This document shows positions 6,848 through 12,976 of a stretch of 14,590 bases of DNA, one piece after another. Position numbers and translations under genes: made by a program. Every line of letters begins with the position of its first letter. The stretch's first letter is position 1. The stretch comes from an uncultured Actinomyces sp. (lineage in GTDB: Bacteria; Actinomycetota; Actinomycetes; Actinomycetales; Actinomycetaceae): NCBI GenBank assembly GCA_915069725.1, contig CAJZFF010000009.1:1-14590 (forward strand), given 5' to 3'. The notes below the pieces were generated by a model. The model did no database searches. It saw only the letters and a list, made by a program, of their open reading frames with translations, and had not been told where the DNA came from.

Positions 6848-7837
6848 TCAGCCGAAGTGGGGGCGGTTGGGGTCGGCCTGCCAGGAGGTGTAGGAGGAGT
6901 CGACGATGTCATCCAGGTCGTGCTCGGCCTTCCATCCCAGGACCTCGCCGATGCGGGTGGCGTTGCCGATGAGCTGGGGCGGGTCGCCGGCGCGGCGGGC
7001 GAGCTCCTCGGGCTCCAGGTCCAGGCCCGTGGAGGCAATGACCTTGGAGACGACCTCACGCACCGAGGCGCCCTGGCCGGTGCCGACGTTGAAGACGTGC
7101 TCGGCCATCTCCTGGCCGCCGGCCAGGTAGTCCAGGGCGGCGATGTGGGCGACGGCCAGGTCCTTGACGTGGATGTAGTCGCGCACGCAGGTGCCGTCGG
7201 GGGTGGGGTAGTCGGTTCCGAAGATCTTGGGGGTCTCACCCTTGGCGAGCCGGTCGAGAACCATGGGGATGAGGTTGAGGGTGGCCATGTCGCCCAGGTC
7301 GTCCCAGCCGGCGCCGGCGACGTTGAAGTAGCGCAGGCCGGCCCAGCGCAGCCCCCAGGCCTTCTCGGCGTCGGCCATCATCCACTCCCCGATGAGCTTG
7401 GTCTCGCCGTAGGGGTTGATGGGGCGGCAGTCGATGTCCTCGGGAACAACCTCCACCGGGGGCATGCCGTAGACGGCGGCTGAGGAGGAGAAGATCATCT
7501 GCTTGACGCCGGCGGTCTCCATGGCCAGCAGCATGTTGGCCAGGCCGCCGACGTTCTGCTGGTAGTACCAGGCGGGGCGCTCGACGGACTCGCCCACCTG
7601 CTTGCGGGCGGCGAAGTGGATGACGGCGGTGACGCCGTGCGAGTCCATGACCTCGGCAAGGGTCTGGGGGGCCTGGCCGCTGGCGACGTCGAGCTCGACG
7701 AGGGAGGCCCCCTTGACTCGCTCCGGCGTCCCGTAGGACAGGTCATCGACGACGACGACCTCCTCCCCGCGCTCGAGGAGAAGTCGGACCACGTGCGCGC
7801 CGATGTAGCCGGCGCCTCCAGCAACGAGAATGCTCAT
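6848..7837 (-). CDS. galE: UDP-glucose 4-epimerase
   Basis: Cytoplasmic short-chain dehydrogenase-type epimerase interconverting UDP-glucose and UDP-galactose (some also act on the N-acetyl forms). Numbered from ATG 7837 it is 329 residues, normal for GalE. It has the NAD-binding GGAGYIG (7-13), VVDDLSYG (30-36 region), HFAARKQVGES (74-84), the catalytic SSSAAVYG (117-124), PYGETK (142-147) with Tyr143 and Lys147, LRYFNVAGA (168-176), and DGTCVRDYIHV near the C-terminal half, all standard for GalE. An ATG two codons upstream (7843) is often what a gene caller would pick. I prefer 7837 because TAGACT sits six bases before it and no ribosome site precedes either. Supplies Gal or GalNAc donors for the neighbouring envelope genes. 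Confidence 0.95.
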   Translation of the reverse strand: MSILVAGGAGYIGAHVVRLLLERGEEVVVVDDLSYGTPERVKGASLVELDVASGQAPQTLAEVMDSHGVTAVIHFAARKQVGESVERPAWYYQQNVGGLANMLLAMETAGVKQMIFSSSAAVYGMPPVEVVPEDIDCRPINPYGETKLIGEWMMADAEKAWGLRWAGLRYFNVAGAGWDDLGDMATLNLIPMVLDRLAKGETPKIFGTDYPTPDGTCVRDYIHVKDLAVAHIAALDYLAGGQEMAEHVFNVGTGQGASVREVVSKVIASTGLDLEPEELARRAGDPPQLIGNATRIGEVLGWKAEHDLDDIVDSSYTSWQADPNRPHFG

Positions 7838-7843
7838 GTCCAT

Positions 7844-7849
7844 AGTCTA
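7844..7849 (-). promoter_or_regulatory. -10 box of galE, leaderless
   Basis: TAGACT on the minus strand lies six bases before ATG 7837. Offset by one base on the plus strand is TAGTCT (7843-7848), also TANNNT, so the site could in principle fire both ways. Confidence 0.5.
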
Positions 7850-7942
7850 CCCACGCTCGCTCAGAAGCGAACAGAAACGAACGTGAGATCAACAAGTCAG
7901 CGCACTCCTTCCTCACCCCACCTCGCACCTGGTAAACCCGTG

Positions 7943-7948
7943 TACACT
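7943..7948 (+). promoter_or_regulatory. Possible -10 box for a short RNA upstream of the Abi gene
   Basis: TACACT preceded directly by TG. Transcription would start near 7955, just before the C6/G6 hairpin. No clear -35 is visible. Confidence 0.3.
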
Positions 7949-7954
7949 GGCACC

Positions 7955-8009
7955 ACAACACCCCCCAGGCCTCTCGCTCATCAGAGCACGCCCAAATCGG
8001 GGGGTTTTT
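7955..8009 (+). ncRNA. Candidate short structured RNA preceding the Abi_2 gene
   Basis: A rightward intrinsic terminator (7961-8009) lies in a region with no rightward gene before it, since galE is transcribed away. Something must therefore be transcribed into it. A start near 7955 would give about 55 nt; a start near 7855, from TAGTCT at 7843, would give about 155 nt. The hairpin itself is the only clear structure. Abi_2/AbiF-type genes are known to be preceded by conserved non-coding RNAs in other bacteria; I cannot match this one to that family by eye. Confidence 0.35.
7961..8009 (+). terminator. Intrinsic terminator upstream of the Abi_2 gene
   Basis: CCCCCC (7961-7966) pairs with GGGGGG (7999-8004), followed at once by TTTTT (8005-8009). 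Inside, GGC (7968-7970) pairs with GCC (7990-7992) and GCTC (7976-7979) with GAGC (7984-7987) around ATCA. It is the only hairpin with a T-run that I found in the window. Confidence 0.65.
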
Positions 8010-8023
8010 ACATACCAACACCC

Positions 8024-8029
8024 TACAAT
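8024..8029 (+). promoter_or_regulatory. -10 box of the Abi_2 gene, leaderless
   Basis: TACAAT lies six bases before ATG 8036, so the transcript would begin on the start codon. No clear -35 is seen; the expected position falls in the G-run of the terminator. Confidence 0.55.
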
Positions 8030-8047
8030 TGGAGGATGAATCCTCCA
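8030..8047. repeat. Perfect 8-2-8 inverted repeat over the Abi_2 start codon
   Basis: TGGAGGAT (8030-8037), GA, ATCCTCCA (8040-8047). It begins directly after the -10 box and contains the ATG. It could be a DNA operator. In RNA starting upstream, GGAGG would pair with CCTCC and hold the start codon at the loop. Confidence 0.6.
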
Positions 8048-9040
8048 GGTCAACATTACGATAAACCAGCACTCAACGAGAACGACCTCATTGAGCGCTA
8101 CATTGAACGCGGACTCATCATCACGGACCGAAATCGTGCCGCCAGATACCTCCGACACATCGGATACTATCGACTCTCCCCCTACACAATCCCCTTCCAA
8201 GCCGATCGCACCACCCACTCGTTCAGACCGGACACCACCTTCGACGACATTCTCTATGTCTACGTATTTGACCGACAGCTGCGCCTCCTGGCAATGGACG
8301 CTCTTGAACGCGTCGAGGTTGCGGTGCGCGCTGCAGTGTCCAACACAATGTCAACACACGGTGAAGGTGGGGCCTTCTGGTACCTCAACGCCTCGAACTA
8401 CCAAAGCTGCAGAGGATACTCCACAACGATTGAGCGTATTGAGGACCTCACAAGACGCCAACGGCAACACACCCCCTCGGATCGCAACGAGCAGACGGAT
8501 CGTCTCCACTACCCCGACGCACTCTCGCACTACCTTGCTACCTACTCGTCTCCAGCGACACCGCCATCCTGGCTGGTCATCGAGCTTCTCACCGCCGGCG
8601 AGCTTCAGCATCTTTACGCCAATCTGACCCCCAGATATCGCAAAACAGTTGCGCGAGAGCTCAATCTCCCTGACCAGGTACTGCTATCTTGGCTCAAGAC
8701 CTACGTGAGGGTGCGCAACATCTGCGCCCATCACGGACGCCTCTGGAACAGATTCCTTGGCGTTTATCCAGTCATCCCAAAAAGCAGGACCGTTCGTTGG
8801 CTCACCGAACGCAGCGTCTTCGATACCAACAACCCGAGAGCCTTGGAACGAAAGAGACTCTACCCGGTTCTCGTCTCTCTTCAGTCGATCTTGTTCACCA
8901 TCAGCCCGCACTCAACGTGGGCTCTGAGACTACACAGTCTTTTAAGCAAGTATCATCGTATCCCACTGAATGCCCTGGGAATGAAAGCCGGTTGGGACGC
9001 CGACGAGTTCTGGCAGGAGGCCTTCAAGGCCGGCTCGTGA
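8036..9040 (+). CDS. Abi_2 (AbiD/AbiF-like) abortive-infection family protein, HEPN-type
   Basis: A 334-residue soluble, mostly helical protein resembling the Abi_2 family of phage-abortive proteins. Landmarks are LIERYIERGLII (18-29), RYLRHIGYYRLSPY (37-50), a typical early motif, then FDDILYVYVFDRQLRLL (69-85), ERVEVAVRAAV (91-101) and VRVRNICAHHGRLWN (224-238). In the last, Arg227 to His232 gives the RX4H spacing of HEPN ribonucleases, so an RNA-cleaving toxin is likely by family. ATG 8036 is supported by TACAAT six bases upstream; the frame is open further left but that sequence lies over galE. GC is visibly lower than its neighbours (about 55% in one hand-counted 60-base stretch), suggesting transfer. 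It sits alone between galE and purE. No partner protein is encoded nearby; an RNA partner is proposed from the upstream terminator. Confidence 0.88.
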   Translation: MNPPGQHYDKPALNENDLIERYIERGLIITDRNRAARYLRHIGYYRLSPYTIPFQADRTTHSFRPDTTFDDILYVYVFDRQLRLLAMDALERVEVAVRAAVSNTMSTHGEGGAFWYLNASNYQSCRGYSTTIERIEDLTRRQRQHTPSDRNEQTDRLHYPDALSHYLATYSSPATPPSWLVIELLTAGELQHLYANLTPRYRKTVARELNLPDQVLLSWLKTYVRVRNICAHHGRLWNRFLGVYPVIPKSRTVRWLTERSVFDTNNPRALERKRLYPVLVSLQSILFTISPHSTWALRLHSLLSKYHRIPLNALGMKAGWDADEFWQEAFKAGS

Positions 9041-9082
9041 CATGGTCGTGAGCAGAACGCACGTCACGCGCTCTCTTGAGCA

Positions 9083-9634
9083 TCATTCCCGCAGGCGCTC
9101 GCGCAGGGCGGCGCCCTTGGCGTGGGCGACCTCGCTGAGGTCCGTCTGGAAGGCCCGCATGGCGGCGCCCAGGCGGGCGGCCTCCGGCCCCTGACCGGAG
9201 GCGAGGATACGCACCGCCAGCAGCCCGGCATTGCGGGCCCCGCCGATGGAGACCGTGGCCACCGGGACCCCGGCGGGCATCTGCACGATGGACAGCAGGG
9301 AGTCCATACCGTCGAGGTACTTCAGCGGCACCGGCACCCCGATGACCGGCAGCTCGGTGACGGCCGCCAGCATCCCGGGAAGGTGGGCCGCTCCCCCGGC
9401 GCCTGCGATGATGACGCGCAGCCCCCGCTCAGCAGCGGCGCGCCCGTAGTCGATCATCTCGGTGGGCATGCGGTGGGCGGAGACGACGTCGGCCTCATAG
9501 GCCACCTTGAACTCGTCGAGGACCTCGGCGGCGGCCCCCATGACCGGCCAGTCCGAGTCCGACCCCATGACGATGCCGACCACCGGCCGCTCCGCGTCCT
9601 GCGTGCCCGTCGTCGTTGCGCTGACCCCGTTCAT
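9083..9634 (-). CDS. purE: 5-(carboxyamino)imidazole ribonucleotide mutase
   Basis: Class I PurE converts N5-CAIR, the PurK product, to CAIR in purine synthesis. The 183-residue protein has a short N-terminal extension before [15 protein letters not shown] (18-32), the phosphate-binding and catalytic SAHRMP (52-57) with His54, and [11 protein letters not shown] (78-88), all standard for the family, which is usually about 160-170 residues. ATG 9634 is supported by GGAGG six bases upstream. A longer open frame to 9826 overlaps purK and lacks support. It lies 74 bases after the purK stop, forming a purK-purE operon. Convergent with the Abi_2 gene with a 42-base gap in which I see no convincing terminator. 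Confidence 0.96.
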   Translation of the reverse strand: MNGVSATTTGTQDAERPVVGIVMGSDSDWPVMGAAAEVLDEFKVAYEADVVSAHRMPTEMIDYGRAAAERGLRVIIAGAGGAAHLPGMLAAVTELPVIGVPVPLKYLDGMDSLLSIVQMPAGVPVATVSIGGARNAGLLAVRILASGQGPEAARLGAAMRAFQTDLSEVAHAKGAALRERLRE

Positions 9635-9654
9635 CAACGTCCTCCCTGTCTTCG

Positions 9655-9684
9655 GTGTCCTGCCGTGTTCTGTCGTGTCCTGCG
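9655..9684. repeat. 10-bp tandem repeat (three units) between purK and purE
   Basis: Units GTGTCCTGCC, GTGTTCTGTC and GTGTCCTGCG are contiguous on the plus strand. They lie in the 74-base purK-purE spacer, about 20 bases before the purE start. Function unknown. Confidence 0.6.
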
Positions 9685-9708
9685 TGCTGTGGTCTGAATG
9701 CGTCCGAC

Positions 9709-11004
9709 TCAGGCGTCCCCGCGCAGGATGGCGACGGCCCCGCGCGCCTGCTCGACGACGTCGGCGACCTCCTGGTGCGGACCGACCGTCATGGTGACGT
9801 GCCCGAGCTTGCGGCCCGCTCGCCACTGCTTGCCGTAGAGGTGGATGCGGGCCTCGGGGTGCGCAGCCATGGCCCGGGCCAGGGCATCGGGCCCCGGCTC
9901 ACGCCGGCCGCCGATGAGGTTGACCATGACGGTGGTGGGCGCCGTGGCCTCCGTGGCGCCCAGCGGCAGGTCGAGAACCGCCCGCAGGTGCTGGGCGAAC
10001 TGGCTGGTGACGGACCCGTCCTGGGTCCAGTGCCCGGAGTTGTGGGGACGCATCGCCAGCTCGTTGACGTACAGGCGCGTGGGCTCCCCGAAGGTCTCCA
10101 CGGCGAAGAGCTCAACGGCGAGCACCCCGGTCACCCCGGCGCGCTCGGCGACCGTGCGGCCGATGAGCTCGGCCTCCTCGACGGCGGTCGAGTCGAGACC
10201 GGGTGCCGGCGCCAGGACCTCGGCGCACATGCCGTCCTCCTGGACCGTCTGGGCCACCGGCCACACCGCCACCCGCCCGCTGGGGGTGCGGGCCAGCAGG
10301 ACGGCGAGCTCACGGGTGAAGGGGATCGCCTGCTCCACCAGGAGACTGGTCACCACCGCCCCTCCGAGGCTGCCTCCCCCACCGGCCCCACGACCGTCGC
10401 CCTGACCCGCTCGGGCACGGGCCACCGAGGCGATCCAGTCGGCCGCCTCGCCCTGGCGCAGGGACTCGGCGCTGCGCACCAGTAGCACCCCGTGGCCGTC
10501 ATAGCCTCCACGCGGCGTCTTGAGGACCACGGGCCAGCCGTGCTCGGCGGCGAAGGCCTCGATGGCGTCGACCATCTGCTCGGCGTCCTCCTGCTGCGGC
10601 CCGCCGATCTCCGCCCAGGCGGGCTGCGGGAGCCCAGCCGCGCTCATCATCCGCCGCATGGCGAGCTTGTCGCGGGCCAGGGTCAGGGCCTGCGGGGTGG
10701 GCTGGACACTGACCCCTTCGGCCTGGAGCCTCTCCAGCAGGGCCGAATCCTGGTGCTCGTGCTCGAAGGTGAGGACCGAGGCCGGCCCGCCTGTGGGCCC
10801 GTCACTACCGTCCCCGGCGACGACGGCGCGCACGGCCGCCTCGTCGTCGGCGGCTCCGACGGGCGCGTCCGGGGTCACCTGTCCGGTGGACCCGTCCGCG
10901 GCCTCCACCAGCGCCCTGAGGTGAATCCCCAGAGCACTGGCCTCCTCCTGCATCATGCGGGCCAACTGCCCGCCTCCGATCACGGCGACGATGGGTGCGC
11001 TCAC
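9709..11004 (-). CDS. purK: 5-(carboxyamino)imidazole ribonucleotide synthase
   Basis: ATP-grasp enzyme that carboxylates AIR with ATP and bicarbonate to N5-CAIR, which PurE then rearranges. At 431 residues it is longer than typical (about 355-400). It has the N-terminal [11 protein letters not shown] (8-18), TFEHEH (79-84), [11 protein letters not shown] (110-120), [11 protein letters not shown] (162-172), then the later [19 protein letters not shown] and [17 protein letters not shown] motifs, all characteristic of PurK. Extra length comes partly from Gly-rich insertions at about 64-75 and 195-216, the second just before the LLVEQAIPF strand. GTG 11004 lacks a Shine-Dalgarno but has TAGCCT six bases upstream. 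First gene of the purK-purE operon and divergent from the GT-C gene. Confidence 0.96.
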   Translation of the reverse strand: MSAPIVAVIGGGQLARMMQEEASALGIHLRALVEAADGSTGQVTPDAPVGAADDEAAVRAVVAGDGSDGPTGGPASVLTFEHEHQDSALLERLQAEGVSVQPTPQALTLARDKLAMRRMMSAAGLPQPAWAEIGGPQQEDAEQMVDAIEAFAAEHGWPVVLKTPRGGYDGHGVLLVRSAESLRQGEAADWIASVARARAGQGDGRGAGGGGSLGGAVVTSLLVEQAIPFTRELAVLLARTPSGRVAVWPVAQTVQEDGMCAEVLAPAPGLDSTAVEEAELIGRTVAERAGVTGVLAVELFAVETFGEPTRLYVNELAMRPHNSGHWTQDGSVTSQFAQHLRAVLDLPLGATEATAPTTVMVNLIGGRREPGPDALARAMAAHPEARIHLYGKQWRAGRKLGHVTMTVGPHQEVADVVEQARGAVAILRGDA

Positions 11005-11010
11005 ACCCCA

Positions 11011-11016
11011 AGGCTA
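11011..11016 (-). promoter_or_regulatory. -10 box of purK, leaderless
   Basis: TAGCCT on the minus strand, six bases before GTG 11004. No clear -35 is seen. Confidence 0.5.
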
Positions 11017-11057
11017 CCCGCATGTCGCTCATCCTCACCGCACACGGGTCCAGACCG

Positions 11058-11063
11058 TAGGGT
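11058..11063 (+). promoter_or_regulatory. -10 box of the GT-C gene, leaderless
   Basis: TAGGGT, seven bases before GTG 11071. It is divergent from the purK box 42 bases away. Confidence 0.45.
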
Positions 11064-11070
11064 GGGGGCC

Positions 11071-12342
11071 GTGACCCCACCCGTCTCAGAGTCCTCCGCG
11101 TCCTCCAGCGCCCGGCACGCCCCGCCCTCGCCCTCGACGCATGACGCCGCCTCGGGGTCGCGCCACTGGCTCCAGGTCCTGGTGGTCTGGGCCGCGGCGA
11201 GCGCTGTGTCCCTCCTCATCCTGCGGCTGGGCGCCCAGGACACGCCCGCCACCCCGTGGGCCGGGGCCGCACCGTCCTGGGAGGAGCACCTGCGCTTCTG
11301 GGACTCAGGCTGGTACAACCGGATCGTCGAGGAGGGCTACCCGGAGCGGCTGCCCGTGGGCGGCGACGGACGGGTGGCCCAGAACACCTGGGCCTTCATG
11401 CCGCTGCTGAGCGCCGCGGCCTCCCTGCTGGGTTGGACCGGCTGGTCCTTCTACGTGCGCGCCACCCTCGTATCGGTCCTGGCCTCGGCGTCGGCGGCGG
11501 TCGTCATGGACCGCTGGCTCTCACCGGTGACGGGCAGGCGAGCCTCCCTGTGGGCGGTTGCCCTGGTCTGGTCCTCGCCGTGCGCCGCAGTTCTCCAGGT
11601 CCCCTACGCCGAGTCCCTGGGGCTGGTGCTGGTGGGTCTGACGCTGTGGCTGGCGAGCCGAGGGCGGTCACTGACGGCGATCCCCCTGGCGCTGGCCGCC
11701 TGCTTCGCCCGTCCCGTCGGAGTCCCGCTGGGGGCGGCGCTGGGGCTGTGGTGGCTCTGGGAGACGGCCTGCGCCCGGAGCTGGGTCCCACCCACCTGGT
11801 TCCCCCGTCTTCTGCCCGGTCACTCCCCTCAAGCGCCGGGCGCGCGCAGGCGGCTGCTGGCGCTGGCACTGCTCACCTGCTCGGCGGCCCTGAGCTGGCC
11901 GATCATCGCCTGGCTGGTCACGGGCCGGCAGGATGCCTACACCGCCACTGAGACCTCCTGGCGCGGCACCGACCTGGCGCCCGTCGTGCAGTGGGCGACC
12001 CGCTTGGGCGACTGGGTGGGCCCACATCTGGGCCCGGCCCTGCTGGTCGTCGTTCTGACCACGGTGGGCCTGCTGCTGAGCGCGCCGAGCCTGCGTGCCC
12101 TGGGGCCCGCGGCCTGGTTCTGGTGCCTCGGCTACCTGCTCTACCTCCTGGTCTTCTTCGACCCGACGACGTCGGTGCTGCGCCTTCTACTCCCCCTGGC
12201 CCCGGCGGGATGGGCTCTGGCCACAGCAGCCGGCACCACCCGTCGACGCCTGGCGCTGCTGGCGGCCTGCGTCGTCGGCCAGCTCGTGTGGGTCTCCTGG
12301 GTGTGGGACTTCGGCAGCGTCAGTGTCCACTGGGTGCCATGA
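11071..12342 (+). CDS. PIG-V-like mannosyltransferase family membrane protein (GT-C)
   Basis: A 423-residue polytopic membrane protein resembling the PIG-V / GPI mannosyltransferase 2 family, whose bacterial members are thought to use polyprenyl-phosphate sugars on the outer membrane face. A Ser/Pro-rich cytoplasmic start (1-30) precedes the first hydrophobic segment (about 33-53). Then comes the external loop with HLRFWDSGWYNRIVEEGYP (73-91), where Asp78 is the expected GT-C acidic residue. NTWAFMPLL (105-113) follows, then many hydrophobic segments to the C-terminus. GTG 11071 is set by TAGGGT seven bases upstream; the frame is open further left but that part is antisense to purK. Next to GtrA and DedA genes, it fits lipid-linked glycan work. 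Acceptor and actual sugar are unknown. Confidence 0.82.
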   Translation: MTPPVSESSASSSARHAPPSPSTHDAASGSRHWLQVLVVWAAASAVSLLILRLGAQDTPATPWAGAAPSWEEHLRFWDSGWYNRIVEEGYPERLPVGGDGRVAQNTWAFMPLLSAAASLLGWTGWSFYVRATLVSVLASASAAVVMDRWLSPVTGRRASLWAVALVWSSPCAAVLQVPYAESLGLVLVGLTLWLASRGRSLTAIPLALAACFARPVGVPLGAALGLWWLWETACARSWVPPTWFPRLLPGHSPQAPGARRRLLALALLTCSAALSWPIIAWLVTGRQDAYTATETSWRGTDLAPVVQWATRLGDWVGPHLGPALLVVVLTTVGLLLSAPSLRALGPAAWFWCLGYLLYLLVFFDPTTSVLRLLLPLAPAGWALATAAGTTRRRLALLAACVVGQLVWVSWVWDFGSVSVHWVP

Positions 12343-12378
12343 CTCACGTCCGCTTGCACGACCTGACTAATACCGGCA

Positions 12379-12384
12379 TAGGAT
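12379..12384 (+). promoter_or_regulatory. -10 box of the GtrA gene, leaderless
   Basis: TAGGAT, seven bases before ATG 12392. The alternative ATG at 12383 begins inside this box. TTGCAC (12354-12359) is a possible -35 but at a long 19-base spacing. Confidence 0.5.
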
Positions 12385-12391
12385 GCCCGTC

Positions 12392-12967
12392 ATGACGCGC
12401 ACCTCCGATAATTCCCTGGCTCAGCGGCTCATCGCCCTGATCAAGGAGTTCATGCAGTTCGGCATGGTGGGCGCTGCGGCCTACGTGATCGACGTCGGCC
12501 TGTTCAACCTGCTCCAGCACGGCCCCACCGGTGTCCTCTCCGGTCACCCCAACTCCGCCCAGCTGCTGGCCTCCTCGACCGCGACCGTCTTCTCGTGGAT
12601 CGCGAACCGCTACTGGACCTACCGGGGCCGCACCCAGAAGAACGTCGCCCGCGAGGCCACGCTGTTCGTCCTGGCCAACCTGGGCGGCATCGCCATCACG
12701 CAGTTCTGCCTGCTCTTCACCCACCACGTCCTGGGGCTGACCTCCCCGCTGGCGGACAACGTCGCGGCCTACGTCGTCGGCTTCGGCCTGGGGACGGCAT
12801 TCCGCTTCGTCTTCTACCACTACATCGTCTTCACCGGACACAAGGACCGCTCGCCCAGCGACGACACCGACAGCACCGACCCCCAGGGGCAGGCAGGCGG
12901 CGGGGTGCCCGATGCCACAGTCCGGAGGGGATCGCTCTCACGGCATGGCCGCCGGGGCACCGTTTAG
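12392..12967 (+). CDS. GtrA family membrane protein
   Basis: Small four-helix membrane protein of the GtrA group, proposed to help move polyprenyl-phosphate-linked sugars across the membrane. Numbered from ATG 12392 it is 191 residues. FMQFGMVGAAAYVIDVGLFN (20-39) opens the first segment, followed by others at about 57-71, 92-112 and 121-146. The family marker NRYWTYRG (72-79) and the final FRFVFYHYIVF (137-147) are both typical. Usual GtrA proteins end soon after this; here a hydrophilic tail of about 40 residues follows, rich in Asp, Gly and Arg, with no recognisable domain. An ATG three codons earlier (12383) lies within the -10 box. Its stop codon TAG forms the first bases of the -10 box for the DedA gene. 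Confidence 0.88.
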   Translation: MTRTSDNSLAQRLIALIKEFMQFGMVGAAAYVIDVGLFNLLQHGPTGVLSGHPNSAQLLASSTATVFSWIANRYWTYRGRTQKNVAREATLFVLANLGGIAITQFCLLFTHHVLGLTSPLADNVAAYVVGFGLGTAFRFVFYHYIVFTGHKDRSPSDDTDSTDPQGQAGGGVPDATVRRGSLSRHGRRGTV

Positions 12968-12970
12968 CCT
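12965..12970 (+). promoter_or_regulatory. -10 box of the DedA gene overlapping the GtrA stop, leaderless
   Basis: TAGCCT, six bases before GTG 12977. Its TAG is the stop codon of the GtrA gene. Confidence 0.5.
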
Positions 12971-12976
12971 TGCACG

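Noticed and set aside
7856..7980. 8-bp direct repeat CTCGCTCA at 7856-7863 and 7973-7980, possible insertion-site duplication
   Set aside because: A match of this length in about 190 bases is not surprising by chance, and the copies do not bracket the Abi gene.
7616..8035. Upstream extension of the Abi_2 reading frame
   Set aside because: It lies antisense to galE and crosses the terminator hairpin; Abi_2 homology begins after ATG 8036.
9036..9080. Inverted repeats CGTGAC/GTCACG and GCTC/GAGC between the Abi_2 and purE stops, as a terminator
   Set aside because: Short arms, a large loop in the first, and no T-run; not convincing.
9635..9826. Longer purE frame starting at 9826
   Set aside because: It overlaps the purK end and repeat spacer, is Arg/Gly-rich without PurE features, and ATG 9634 has an ideal ribosome site.
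10492..11070. Upstream extension of the GT-C reading frame
   Set aside because: It is antisense to purK, with composition typical of a shadow frame; the promoter spacing places the start at 11071.
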